DNA of 64,000 nt from Scatosoma sp045127595 (GTDB lineage Bacteria; Bacillota; Clostridia; Christensenellales; Borkfalkiaceae), in NCBI GenBank assembly GCA_045127595.1, contig JBGVQS010000025.1, forward strand, positions 1-64,000, written 5' to 3'. Below are positions 50,477-58,713 of the stretch, in pieces. Under the pieces are notes generated by a model, which was not told where the DNA came from, did not search any database, and worked only from the letters and a program-made list of their open reading frames with translations. Both the position numbers and the translations under genes were made by a program. Position 1 is the first letter of the stretch. Each line of letters opens with the position of its first letter.

Positions 50477-51851
50477 CATTCTCCTCGCCCATATATTTTT
50501 CGATATATTCTACGCGAATACGTTTGAGTTCTTGCTTGGGTAAAATACGCAACAGTTTCCAGCCCAAATCAAGCGTTTGCGCAATCGTTCTATCCGTCGT
50601 AAAGCCTTGGTTGACGTATTCTTTTTCAAATTCTTCCGCAAATTTTGCGTACAGTTTATCCACGTCCGAAAGCGCGGCTTCGCCCAAAATCGCGGAAAGC
50701 TCCTTACATTCCTTACCGCGTGCATACGCCGCAAAAAGCTGGTTCATGATATCCGCGTGGTCTTCACGCGTTTTATTTTTACCGATCCCCTTATCCTTCA
50801 AACGGGACAACGACGGTAATACGTCTACGGGGGGATTCATGCCCTTTTTATATAAATCACGCGAAAGAATGATTTGCCCTTCCGTGATATATCCCGTCAA
50901 ATCGGGAATGGGGTGGGTTTTATCATCTTCGGGCATCGTCAAAATGGGAATTTGCGTAATCGAACCCTCTTTTCCACGGATTCTCCCCGCGCGTTCATAC
51001 AAGCTCGCAAGGTCGGTATAAAGATAACCGGGATAACCGCGTCTGCCGGGTACTTCTCGACGTGCGGCGGAAACTTCGCGCAACGCTTCGGCGTAGTTCG
51101 TAATATCCGTCATAATAACAAGCACGTGCATACCCTTTTCAAAAGCGAGATATTCCGCGCAAGTAAGCGCCATACGGGGCGTAGAAATACGTTCTACCGC
51201 AGGATCGTTTGCAAGGTTGGTAAAGAGTACCGTTCTTTCAATCGCGCCCGTCTTTTTGAAATCATCCACAAAGTATTGCGCTTCTTCAAACGTAATCCCG
51301 ATCGCGGCAAATACAACCGCGAATTTACACTCGCCGCTGATAACCTTTGCCTGACGGGCAATCTGTGCGGCAAGCTCGGCATGTGGCAAACCGCTCATGG
51401 AAAACACGGGCAGCTTTTGACCGCGGACAAGGGTATTCAGTCCGTCGATTGCGGAAATGCCCGTTTGAATAAATTCGTTTGGATAATCGCGAGCGGCAGG
51501 GTTGATAGGTTCGCCGTTGATATCCAGCTTCTTTTCAGGAATAATCGGCGCGCCGCCGTCGCGAGGATTCCCCATACCGTCGAATACGCGGCCAAGCATA
51601 TCTTCCGACACCGACAGTTCTTGGCTGTGCCCAAGAAAGCGCGCTTTCGCGCCTTGGATTTGTAACCCCTGCGAATTTTCAAAAAGCTGTACAACCGCCT
51701 TATCACGGTTGATTTCCAACACTTTCCCTTGACGAATCTCGCCGTTGGAATTGACAATATCGACAAGCTCGTTATACGCAACGCCCTCTACCCCTTCGAC
51801 GACCATCAATGGGCCGACGACTTCGCGAATGGTTTTATATTCTTTAAACAT
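50463..51851 (-). CDS. atpB: V-type ATPase subunit B
   Basis: 462 aa. The non-catalytic subunit of the A3B3 head. It starts EYKTIREVVGPLMVVEGVEG and has LDINGEPINPAARDYP and FIQTGISAIDGLNTLVRGQK. A classic P-loop is absent, as expected for B. The SYPGY-like segment is RRGYPGYLYTDLASLYERAG. Length fits the bacterial V-type family. AAGGAGAAAGAG precedes the ATG. It overlaps subunit A by eight bases and D by 14. Confidence 0.96.
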   Translation of the reverse strand: MFKEYKTIREVVGPLMVVEGVEGVAYNELVDIVNSNGEIRQGKVLEINRDKAVVQLFENSQGLQIQGAKARFLGHSQELSVSEDMLGRVFDGMGNPRDGGAPIIPEKKLDINGEPINPAARDYPNEFIQTGISAIDGLNTLVRGQKLPVFSMSGLPHAELAAQIARQAKVISGECKFAVVFAAIGITFEEAQYFVDDFKKTGAIERTVLFTNLANDPAVERISTPRMALTCAEYLAFEKGMHVLVIMTDITNYAEALREVSAARREVPGRRGYPGYLYTDLASLYERAGRIRGKEGSITQIPILTMPEDDKTHPIPDLTGYITEGQIILSRDLYKKGMNPPVDVLPSLSRLKDKGIGKNKTREDHADIMNQLFAAYARGKECKELSAILGEAALSDVDKLYAKFAEEFEKEYVNQGFTTDRTIAQTLDLGWKLLRILPKQELKRIRVEYIEKYMGEENDGEA

Positions 51852-53613
51852 CTTCTCTTTCTCCTTCCGCGACGGCTTTGAGTTCCGCGTTCATCTTCTT
51901 GAAAATCTCGTCAAACGCCTGCATGTTTTCTTCCGGAATATATTTCGATCTACCGATATCTTCCTTACATGAGCATGCAAGGATTTCGTCCAAAGAAGCG
52001 AACGACTCGATTGCTTCCATAGCAAGACGGTTGAATTCGTAAATCAGTTTCAGCATCAAAAATTGCTTTTGCATGGAAGTATAGGTATCTACTTCGTGGA
52101 AAGCGTTTTGATGCAGGTAGTCCTCACGAATAATTTTTGCCGTTTCCATTGTCAAGCGGTCCTTGGAAGAAAGCGCGTCCATACCGACCAAACGCACAAT
52201 TTCATCCAAAGCGGCTTCTTCCTGCAAAACCGTCATCATAAATTGACGGTATTTGAAATATTCCACGCCAATATTTTCGTCGTACCAGTCCTTGATCTTA
52301 TCCGCATACAGCGAATAGCTAATCAACCAGTCGATTGCAGGGAAATGCCGTTTATACGCAAGCGCCGACGACAGCCCCCAGAACACTTTTACAATACGGA
52401 GCGTAGCCTGTGCAACCGGTTCAGATAAGTCCCCGCCGGGAGGAGAAACCGCGCCGATCGCCGTAACCGCGCCCACTTTATTTTCTTTACCGAGCACTTT
52501 GACAATGCCCGCTCTTTCGTAAAATTCCGCCAAACGGGAAGCAAGGTACGCGGGATACCCTTCGTCCCCGGGCATTTCTTCCAAACGTCCGCTCATTTCA
52601 CGCAACGCTTCCGCCCAACGGGAAGTCGAGTCTGCCATAATCGCCACGCTATACCCCATATCACGGAAATATTCCGCAATCGTAATCCCCGTATAAATCG
52701 AAGCTTCACGCGCCGCAACCGGCATATCGGAAGTATTTGCAATCAACACCGTTCTCTTCATCAAAGGTTCGCCCGTTTTCGGGTCTTTAAGTTCGGGAAA
52801 TTCGTTTAAAACGTCCGTCATTTCGTTGCCACGTTCGCCGCAACCAACGTATACGATAATATCCGCGTCCGCCCATTTTGCAAGCTGGTGCTGCACGACC
52901 GTTTTACCGCTGCCGAAGGGCCCGGGAACAGCCGCAACGCCCCCTTTTGCGATCGGGAAAAGCGTATCAATAACACGTTGTCCCGTAACCATCGGTTTGT
53001 TAGGAGAAAGCTTTTCCGCATACGGTCTACCCTTACGCACGGGCCATTTGCGGAGCATACAAACGGGTTTCTTTTCCCCTGTTTCCGTTTCGATTAACGC
53101 TACCGTTTCTTCAATGGTAAATTCCCCTTCGGAAATGGTGGCAACTTTCCCATTCAAGCCGTGCGGAACAAGAATTTTATGTTCGACAATTTCCGTTTCG
53201 TTGACAATCCCCAAAACGTCGCCTGCGGAAACTTCGTCGCCCACTTTCGCCGTCGGGATAAATTTCCACTTCTTTTCACGGTTAAGATTGTTTACGGACA
53301 CGCCGCGCGAAATGCGGCTACCGTAACGAAGATATAACGTCGTTAAAGGGCGTTGAATTCCGTCGAAAATCCCTGTCAATAAGCCGGGTGCGAGTTCCGC
53401 GGAAAGGGGTTCGCCCGTAGAAAATACTTCTTCGCCCGGTTTAAGCCCAGCCGTTTCTTCGTAAACCTGAATGGACGCTTTATCCCCGCGAAGTTCTATG
53501 ATTTCCCCGATTAAGCCCTTTTCGGACACGCGCACAACGTCGTAAAGCTTCGCGTCCGCCATGCCTTCCGCTATAATCAAAGGTCCGGAAATTTTTACTG
53601 TCTTACCTGCCAT
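51844..53613 (-). CDS. atpA: V-type ATPase catalytic subunit A
   Basis: 589 aa. This subunit hydrolyses or makes ATP in the head. The P-loop GPFGSGKTVVQ lies near residue 232, the catalytic Glu is in GCGERGNEM near 257, and the non-homologous insertion characteristic of V-type A subunits (about residues 115-190, including PHGLNGKVATISEGEF) is present. ISYSLYADKIKDWY and later helices complete the family. AGAGGTAAATT precedes the ATG. Confidence 0.97.
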   Translation of the reverse strand: MAGKTVKISGPLIIAEGMADAKLYDVVRVSEKGLIGEIIELRGDKASIQVYEETAGLKPGEEVFSTGEPLSAELAPGLLTGIFDGIQRPLTTLYLRYGSRISRGVSVNNLNREKKWKFIPTAKVGDEVSAGDVLGIVNETEIVEHKILVPHGLNGKVATISEGEFTIEETVALIETETGEKKPVCMLRKWPVRKGRPYAEKLSPNKPMVTGQRVIDTLFPIAKGGVAAVPGPFGSGKTVVQHQLAKWADADIIVYVGCGERGNEMTDVLNEFPELKDPKTGEPLMKRTVLIANTSDMPVAAREASIYTGITIAEYFRDMGYSVAIMADSTSRWAEALREMSGRLEEMPGDEGYPAYLASRLAEFYERAGIVKVLGKENKVGAVTAIGAVSPPGGDLSEPVAQATLRIVKVFWGLSSALAYKRHFPAIDWLISYSLYADKIKDWYDENIGVEYFKYRQFMMTVLQEEAALDEIVRLVGMDALSSKDRLTMETAKIIREDYLHQNAFHEVDTYTSMQKQFLMLKLIYEFNRLAMEAIESFASLDEILACSCKEDIGRSKYIPEENMQAFDEIFKKMNAELKAVAEGEREDV

Positions 53614-53661
53614 AATTTACCTCTGTCAGTCTTTCAATGTTTTTACTTTATTGCCGCGCGA

Positions 53662-53976
53662 TTATTGATTGAATAATATATCCACGCCGAGCGCGCGTTC
53701 CATTGCCGTTTTTAATACTTCCATACCATAGCCGCCGCTCTCTCCCGACGGAATACTCACGATTACGGGATACGGCGCTTCGTCGAAACGCTTTAAAAAC
53801 GCAGTCAACGGTTTTGCCAAATCTTCGGTAAGGAATATAATTTGATATTCTTTTGCTATTTTACGCAAAATTTCACGCGCTTTCTTTTCATCTTCCGCAG
53901 GGAACGCCGCAACGCCCGCCGCTTTAAAAACCATAATTCCGTCGTCGCTGCCGACGATTGCCGTTTTTCCTGTCAT
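53662..53976 (-). CDS. atpF: V-type ATPase subunit F
   Basis: 104 aa. A small Rossmann-like subunit on the central stalk. AIVGSDDGIMVFKAAGVAAFP and IIFLTEDLAKPL match the family, and VSIPSGESGGYGMEVL is the conserved C-terminal region. It lies 48 bases before subunit A and 11 bases after C in transcription order. Confidence 0.92.
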   Translation of the reverse strand: MTGKTAIVGSDDGIMVFKAAGVAAFPAEDEKKAREILRKIAKEYQIIFLTEDLAKPLTAFLKRFDEAPYPVIVSIPSGESGGYGMEVLKTAMERALGVDILFNQ

Positions 53977-53987
53977 AGCTTTTCCCG

Positions 53988-54968
53988 TTATAATCCTCTT
54001 AACCGATTTTTAATATCGTGCTCGTTTTGTCCCGCCAATAAGCAGGCAAACACAATCCGCACGTTTGCGTTTTCAATTCTTCTTCGATACACGTAATATA
54101 AAAACGGCTCGTTTTTCTTCAAATCGTATTTTTTAACGTCAAAATATTCCACGTCCAGCCCACCGAGCATTCGTTCCGCTTGCGTGAACGGCTTCCTTTG
54201 CGCTTTTGCCAAAAAACAGCTCTTGACAAATTCCGCATAGTCGGTATTCGCAAACGCTTTTACCGCCCGATCGTAATCTTCGTCGAATAATTTTGCAAGC
54301 TCGTCTTCCTTTAATGCGCCGCAGGGTAAATATTTTTCTTTTGCAAGTTCTTCTTCTCCGCAACGGAGCGCAATCAAAATATTCGTCATATCCGCTCTTG
54401 CGCGCAAAAGCTTTCTTAAAACCGTCCGCTTTCCCGCGGTAGCGGCAAGATGACGATACAGGGCTTTTTCAAAAATTTCCCCAAGCTTTGCACCTGACGG
54501 TTCTTCCTGCAATAACCTATCCGCTTCCTCACACGCGCCACCCAGGTACGCGTTGAACACCTTTATCTCCGCATAATTCTTTTCCGTAATGCAATCGTAA
54601 AGAAAGGATTTTTCTATCAAGCCGTCGGGCGCAAGAAATCTTTCCGCTTCCGTATTTAAATATGCCGCTTTCATATACGCTTTCGCGTTGTGAAAATCTC
54701 TCGCGGAAAGTAAAAATATCTTTTCCGTTTCCGACGGCGCGTACTCTTTGATAAATTCATCTACGTCCCGTTCTTCACGCTCGATCAATTTTTCATATTC
54801 GTAAACGGACGCGGTTGTTTCCGCTCCGCCGCCGAAACCGCTTTCGAGCAGCGCGCGAAAAGCGTCTTCTGCGGACAATTCGCAAAGACGTTTTAATTTA
54901 TCTTTGAGTAGTTTCTTTTCACGCACAGCAATTACGCCGTTCGTATATGCGGTATCCAAAAATCCCAT
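53988..54968 (-). CDS. atpC: V-type ATPase subunit C (AC39/d type)
   Basis: 326 aa. It links the central stalk to the proteolipid ring. The N-terminal MGFLDTAYTNGVIAVREKKLL and the all-helical body with repeats of three helix bundles fit the AC39 family, as does the late motif VEYFDVKKYDLKKNEPFLYYVYRR. TGGAGT precedes the ATG. It is rich in Lys and Glu and has no membrane helix, as expected. Confidence 0.92.
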   Translation of the reverse strand: MGFLDTAYTNGVIAVREKKLLKDKLKRLCELSAEDAFRALLESGFGGGAETTASVYEYEKLIEREERDVDEFIKEYAPSETEKIFLLSARDFHNAKAYMKAAYLNTEAERFLAPDGLIEKSFLYDCITEKNYAEIKVFNAYLGGACEEADRLLQEEPSGAKLGEIFEKALYRHLAATAGKRTVLRKLLRARADMTNILIALRCGEEELAKEKYLPCGALKEDELAKLFDEDYDRAVKAFANTDYAEFVKSCFLAKAQRKPFTQAERMLGGLDVEYFDVKKYDLKKNEPFLYYVYRRRIENANVRIVFACLLAGQNEHDIKNRLRGL

Positions 54969-54983
54969 ATTGACTCCATAGAG

Positions 54984-55553
54984 TTATTTGAATATTTCTT
55001 TTGCAATTTGCGCCTGATTTTCTTCGCGGTCGGTCGCAAGCAATGCGGGAAAAGTCAAATCTTTATCCGATTTTTCCCCGATTAAACGCATTCCGCCCTC
55101 TAATTCTTCACGCGTTTGCGCGATTCTTAAGTTTCTTTCCTTAAAAACGGGAAAAAGCTTCACTTCGTCTTCATAGGCAAAGCTCTTGGAAAATACAATC
55201 TCGTCGCCTTCTTCCGCATAGTTTTGCAAAAGCGCGGCAAATAATTTTAAGCAATCTTCCTTGTTCAACGATAATAAACGGCTGTGCGCTTCGTCGTAAA
55301 CGGTATCTAAAACCTTACGTTTTTCTTTAAGCAAAAGTTTTGCGCTGTCAAGCCGTGCGCTCGCCGCATTCTTTTCTAAAATGCTTTGCCGTTTTTCCGC
55401 CGCGTCTTTTTCCGCTTCCGCTTTCAACGTTTCTACGCGCGCAGAAGCGTCGGCAAGAATTTTTGCCGCTTTTTGCTCCGCCGCTTCAACGATATTTTCC
55501 GCTTCCTGTTTCGCGTCGGAAAGTATTCTTTCCACTAATTGTTGCGTTCCCAT
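54984..55553 (-). CDS. atpE: V-type ATPase subunit E
   Basis: 189 aa. A peripheral-stalk subunit: residues 1-105 form a long coiled coil rich in Ala, Glu and Lys (ILSDAKQEAENIVEAAEQKA), and the C-terminal part is an alpha/beta domain (LRIAQTREELEGGMRLIG). The length and layout fit subunit E. It forms the stator with the small subunit encoded first in the operon. Confidence 0.9.
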   Translation of the reverse strand: MGTQQLVERILSDAKQEAENIVEAAEQKAAKILADASARVETLKAEAEKDAAEKRQSILEKNAASARLDSAKLLLKEKRKVLDTVYDEAHSRLLSLNKEDCLKLFAALLQNYAEEGDEIVFSKSFAYEDEVKLFPVFKERNLRIAQTREELEGGMRLIGEKSDKDLTFPALLATDREENQAQIAKEIFK

Positions 55554-55571
55554 ATGCTTACGTTCCGATAA

Positions 55572-56018
55572 TTAAACCTGCCCAACAAGCATAATAGAAA
55601 TAATCAAACCGAGAATCGCGTAGAATTCGATCATACCGGGATAAACGATAAGTTTACCAGAAAGCGATTCTTGCTTGCCTACCGTATAGATACAGTTCGA
55701 AGCAGATTTGCCTTGAAAAAATGCGGATACAAAGCCTGAAATCGTCATAGGCAACACTGCACCGAACATCAGCCAGCCTTGTGCGTTGCTCGTAATACTC
55801 GTAATCGTTCCCGAAGCAATGATACCGATAATGAACCCGTAAATCCCCTGCGTTGCAGGCAACAATACAAGTACCATGACTTTACCAAACTTTTTAGGGT
55901 CTTCGCCTAAAACCCCCGCCGCCGCGGAGCTCGTTTTAAAAAGTCCAACACAAGAACCGATACCGCAAAGCAAAACGCAAGCTGCAATACCTAACATAGC
56001 GATAGTTTGACCGTACAT
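55572..56018 (-). CDS. atpK: V-type ATPase proteolipid subunit K (Na+-type residues)
   Basis: 148 aa from the ATG at 56018, eight bases after GGAGG; a TTG five codons earlier overlaps that site. Four membrane helices in two hairpins form the rotor-ring subunit. The ligand residues of the Enterococcus hirae Na+ ATPase (T64, Q65, Q110 and E139 in NtpK) have counterparts here: T56 and Q57 in LLPATQGIYGF, Q102 in FFQGKSA, and E131 in GMIEFYAILG. This predicts Na+ rather than H+ transport. Confidence 0.95.
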   Translation of the reverse strand: MYGQTIAMLGIAACVLLCGIGSCVGLFKTSSAAAGVLGEDPKKFGKVMVLVLLPATQGIYGFIIGIIASGTITSITSNAQGWLMFGAVLPMTISGFVSAFFQGKSASNCIYTVGKQESLSGKLIVYPGMIEFYAILGLIISIMLVGQV

Positions 56019-56085
56019 AATTAAATCCTCCAAATTATGTTTTCAATTTTTTAAATTTATATAAAACGTTTCCGTTTTTAATCGG

Positions 56086-58101
56086 TTAAGACGCGGAAGT
56101 TTCAGACGCTTTCAAAGCAAGCGGCGCTTCCGTTAAATAAATATACTTTCGCTTTGAGCCGAGCGGCGCGAACAATTCGCCTTCCCCCTCAAAGAACCTG
56201 CCGTAAAATTCCACGTATTGCAATCTTGCATCGTGAATGTATGCGCCAAGCAAATTCATGACGAGATTGAAACCGTGTCCCACGATAAGAATCAACACGC
56301 CGAGCACCGCCAACGCAATATTGCCGCCAACAATGAAATCGATACCGTACCCGGAAATTATCGACGCGATAACCGCCCCCGAAAGCATCAAGCCGTACAA
56401 ACGCGCGTAGCTTAAAATATCCGAAGCGTAGTTGATAATGCCGTACACCGCGCCAAAGCCTTTGGTAAATTTCCCAAAGAATTTTTCTTTTCTTCCCGCC
56501 GTAACCATGGCAATCAGTAAGCTAACGCCTGCGGTAATTCCGCCGATATACGCAAGATCGGGCAGCTTCGCTTCGTCCACGAATCCAACGATGGCAAGCG
56601 CAACGCCGATGGAGAACACAGTCCAAGTGATTCCGTCGAAGATCCCGTCCCAAAATTGACCTTTACGCCAACATTGTACCGCCTTGCAAACGTACCCAAC
56701 GCAAAGCTGGAATACCCCGATAATCATACTGATGATCAATACGCTCGGTACGGCAACGCCCGCGAGCGTCCACATATCCTCCTGCGGATTCGGCATAATC
56801 GTATTTTCTGCACCGAATATGGCAAGCCCGAAAAAGGAATTGAACAACGTGCCCCAGAAAATCGCAAACAAACCGCCGATTGCAAACGCGCCGGCAAGCT
56901 TCGACATACCCGTAGGCCGCGCCCGATTTTTCCACCAAAGCCAACCGCCGATAAGCGCCATGAGTATCCCGTAGCCCATATCCCCGATAATAAAGCCCAT
57001 AAACAAGCTGTAAAAAAAGGACATAACCGCATTTGGATCAAATTCCCGATAGTTCGGCGGAGAATAGGTATTCGTGATCGATTCAAAGTTGGAAACAACC
57101 GCATTATTTTTTAAGAGTATAGGCGGTTCATCTTCTTCGCTCGGTTCGCTAAACTCCAAAAAGATTGCGCTCGATACGCTAAGCAGTTCCGCTTTTACGC
57201 TTTCTTCCGCAGGTGCAGGCACGTAAGCTTGCAATAAAAAGGTAGAATCCGTCTTGCGCAGCTTTTCTCCCGTTTCCGCCTTTTCGATCGTGAAATCTAA
57301 ATACTCGCAATAGATTTTTAAAAGGCGAATTTTATCCTTCAACTCGTACACGGTATACTCGTTTTTAGAAATTTGCGCAAGCAAAGCACTTTCTTTTTCT
57401 ACAAGCTGCGCATAAATTTCCGCACCCGATTCCTCCTGCTTATAAGGACAATCGGAAAACCCGTACGCCGAAAGCAAGGAATCTATTTCCGCCGCAACTG
57501 ATTTATGTGCGGCTATACAAAGGAGTACGCTCTCCGCGCTTTCATTGAGTTTTTCATAGGCGCAAAGTTCTTCTCCGTCCAAAGCCGTTAAACAGCTTTC
57601 CTTTACGTTTGCGGATAAAACGCCCAAGCGCACGTGTGTTTTTGCAGTGTCCTTAAAGGTTGAAAAGGACTGCTTGACCACTTCGTATATTTCCGCTTGT
57701 TCCTTTAAACGAACCGTTTTGACAAGCTCCGCTTTTAAAAGATTCGCCTCCGCACAAAGCGAGCCGATTTGTTCCACCAAACCGTCCACTTCTTCTTTCT
57801 TGCTTTCCGCAGACATAAACTCTGAATAAGAAACGTCAAATCCGTCCTTTAAAACGCCTGATTTTTCTCCCGTTTGCTTTTCCACGTTTTCTACGGCATG
57901 CGAAAGAGAAGCAAGTGCCGCTTCTATTTTGGCAGAATAGGTTTTCAGTTCCTCGTCGTCAAGCGCGTCCGATTGCGTACGCTCCGTGGGCGCATGGAAA
58001 GTGATCTCCGCCGCGCCTGTACGGTGTAACGCGTTCAAAATCGCGTCCTTTTCGTACGCCATGGCAACGAGTTGAAGTTTTCGCATCTCAACAATTGCCA
58101 T
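56086..58101 (-). CDS. atpI: V-type ATPase subunit I (a)
   Basis: 671 aa. The stator membrane subunit carries the ion half-channels. Residues 1-340 are cytoplasmic with long coiled coils, and residues 350-640 hold about seven or eight membrane helices. SPPNYREFDPNAVMSFFYSLFMGFIIGDMGYG is the family junction between the two parts. A late ILSYARLYGLMLSG motif holds the conserved Arg for ion transfer. It overlaps the first gene of the operon by 14 bases. Confidence 0.95.
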   Translation of the reverse strand: MAIVEMRKLQLVAMAYEKDAILNALHRTGAAEITFHAPTERTQSDALDDEELKTYSAKIEAALASLSHAVENVEKQTGEKSGVLKDGFDVSYSEFMSAESKKEEVDGLVEQIGSLCAEANLLKAELVKTVRLKEQAEIYEVVKQSFSTFKDTAKTHVRLGVLSANVKESCLTALDGEELCAYEKLNESAESVLLCIAAHKSVAAEIDSLLSAYGFSDCPYKQEESGAEIYAQLVEKESALLAQISKNEYTVYELKDKIRLLKIYCEYLDFTIEKAETGEKLRKTDSTFLLQAYVPAPAEESVKAELLSVSSAIFLEFSEPSEEDEPPILLKNNAVVSNFESITNTYSPPNYREFDPNAVMSFFYSLFMGFIIGDMGYGILMALIGGWLWWKNRARPTGMSKLAGAFAIGGLFAIFWGTLFNSFFGLAIFGAENTIMPNPQEDMWTLAGVAVPSVLIISMIIGVFQLCVGYVCKAVQCWRKGQFWDGIFDGITWTVFSIGVALAIVGFVDEAKLPDLAYIGGITAGVSLLIAMVTAGRKEKFFGKFTKGFGAVYGIINYASDILSYARLYGLMLSGAVIASIISGYGIDFIVGGNIALAVLGVLILIVGHGFNLVMNLLGAYIHDARLQYVEFYGRFFEGEGELFAPLGSKRKYIYLTEAPLALKASETSAS

Positions 58102-58411
58102 TTACGATTCTCCCAACGATTTCTTGCACGACTGTTTCTATGGACGAAGTAACCTTTTGACAATATTCTTTCGCTGAATCTTCCGCAGCTTTCATCGCGG
58201 AAGCATATTCCGTTTCAGCGTCTTTGAACGCCTTTTTTTGTTCCGTTTCACGGTAGAGCTTGCCGTCTTCTATCGAGCGGGTAATAAGCTCTTGCCCACG
58301 GTTTTCCGCTTGCGAAATAAGCTCCGCAGCCTTTTCCAAGGCAACGCGGCGCATCTGCGCTGCTTGTTCTTCCGTTTCCGTAATAGATTTGATCAATTCG
58401 TCCGTTCTCAT
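58088..58411 (-). CDS. V-type ATPase small peripheral-stalk subunit (G/H)
   Basis: 107 aa, almost entirely coiled coil (residues 5-95, rich in Ala, Glu, Gln and Lys), with a short C-terminal IVGRIVNGNC. It is the first gene of the operon, in the position of the small stalk subunit called G or H in bacterial V-ATPases. It should pair with subunit E in the stator. The ATG has AAAGGAT about 11 bases upstream. Confidence 0.85.
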   Translation of the reverse strand: MRTDELIKSITETEEQAAQMRRVALEKAAELISQAENRGQELITRSIEDGKLYRETEQKKAFKDAETEYASAMKAAEDSAKEYCQKVTSSIETVVQEIVGRIVNGNC

Positions 58412-58590
58412 ATCTTTGAAAATCCTTTTATCGCTTATTGACAGTATGCTGTTTTTTTAGGAAAAATACCACGGTTTTCCGTCCGCCCAAAGCGGTAACG
58501 CAAAAAAATATTTTCCTGTCTTTCTTAAAAAAAACATCTCATTTTTCTTATAGAAAGCCTATAAAAGCTCCAAATTCCCACTTATTATAC

Positions 58591-58619
58591 ATTATATACC
58601 AAAACGGTTTATTTGTCAA
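58591..58619 (-). promoter_or_regulatory. Consensus promoter of the V-ATPase operon
   Basis: TTGACA (58614-58619), a 17-base spacer and TATAAT (58591-58596) on the minus strand, a full consensus match. The leader to the first ATG is about 170 bases and holds small hairpins (CCGC-GCGG and ACGG-CCGT pairs at about 58470-58500). I recognise no known riboswitch in it. The rest of the 58,412-58,713 gap is AT-rich. Confidence 0.85.
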
Positions 58620-58674
58620 TATGCGCAGGAAAATTTTTCCATGTGTTTTTCATCTTTTTTACATGAAAATAAGG

Positions 58675-58694
58675 GGCGCGCATTTATGCGCGCC
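58675..58694 (-). terminator. Terminator of the foldase-like gene
   Basis: GGCGCGCA-TTTA-TGCGCGCC is a perfect eight-bp GC stem, followed on the minus strand by CCTTATTTTC. It lies 20 bases after the stop codon of the gene at 58714. Confidence 0.75.
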
Positions 58695-58713
58695 ACTTAC
58701 AGGGATTTTTATC

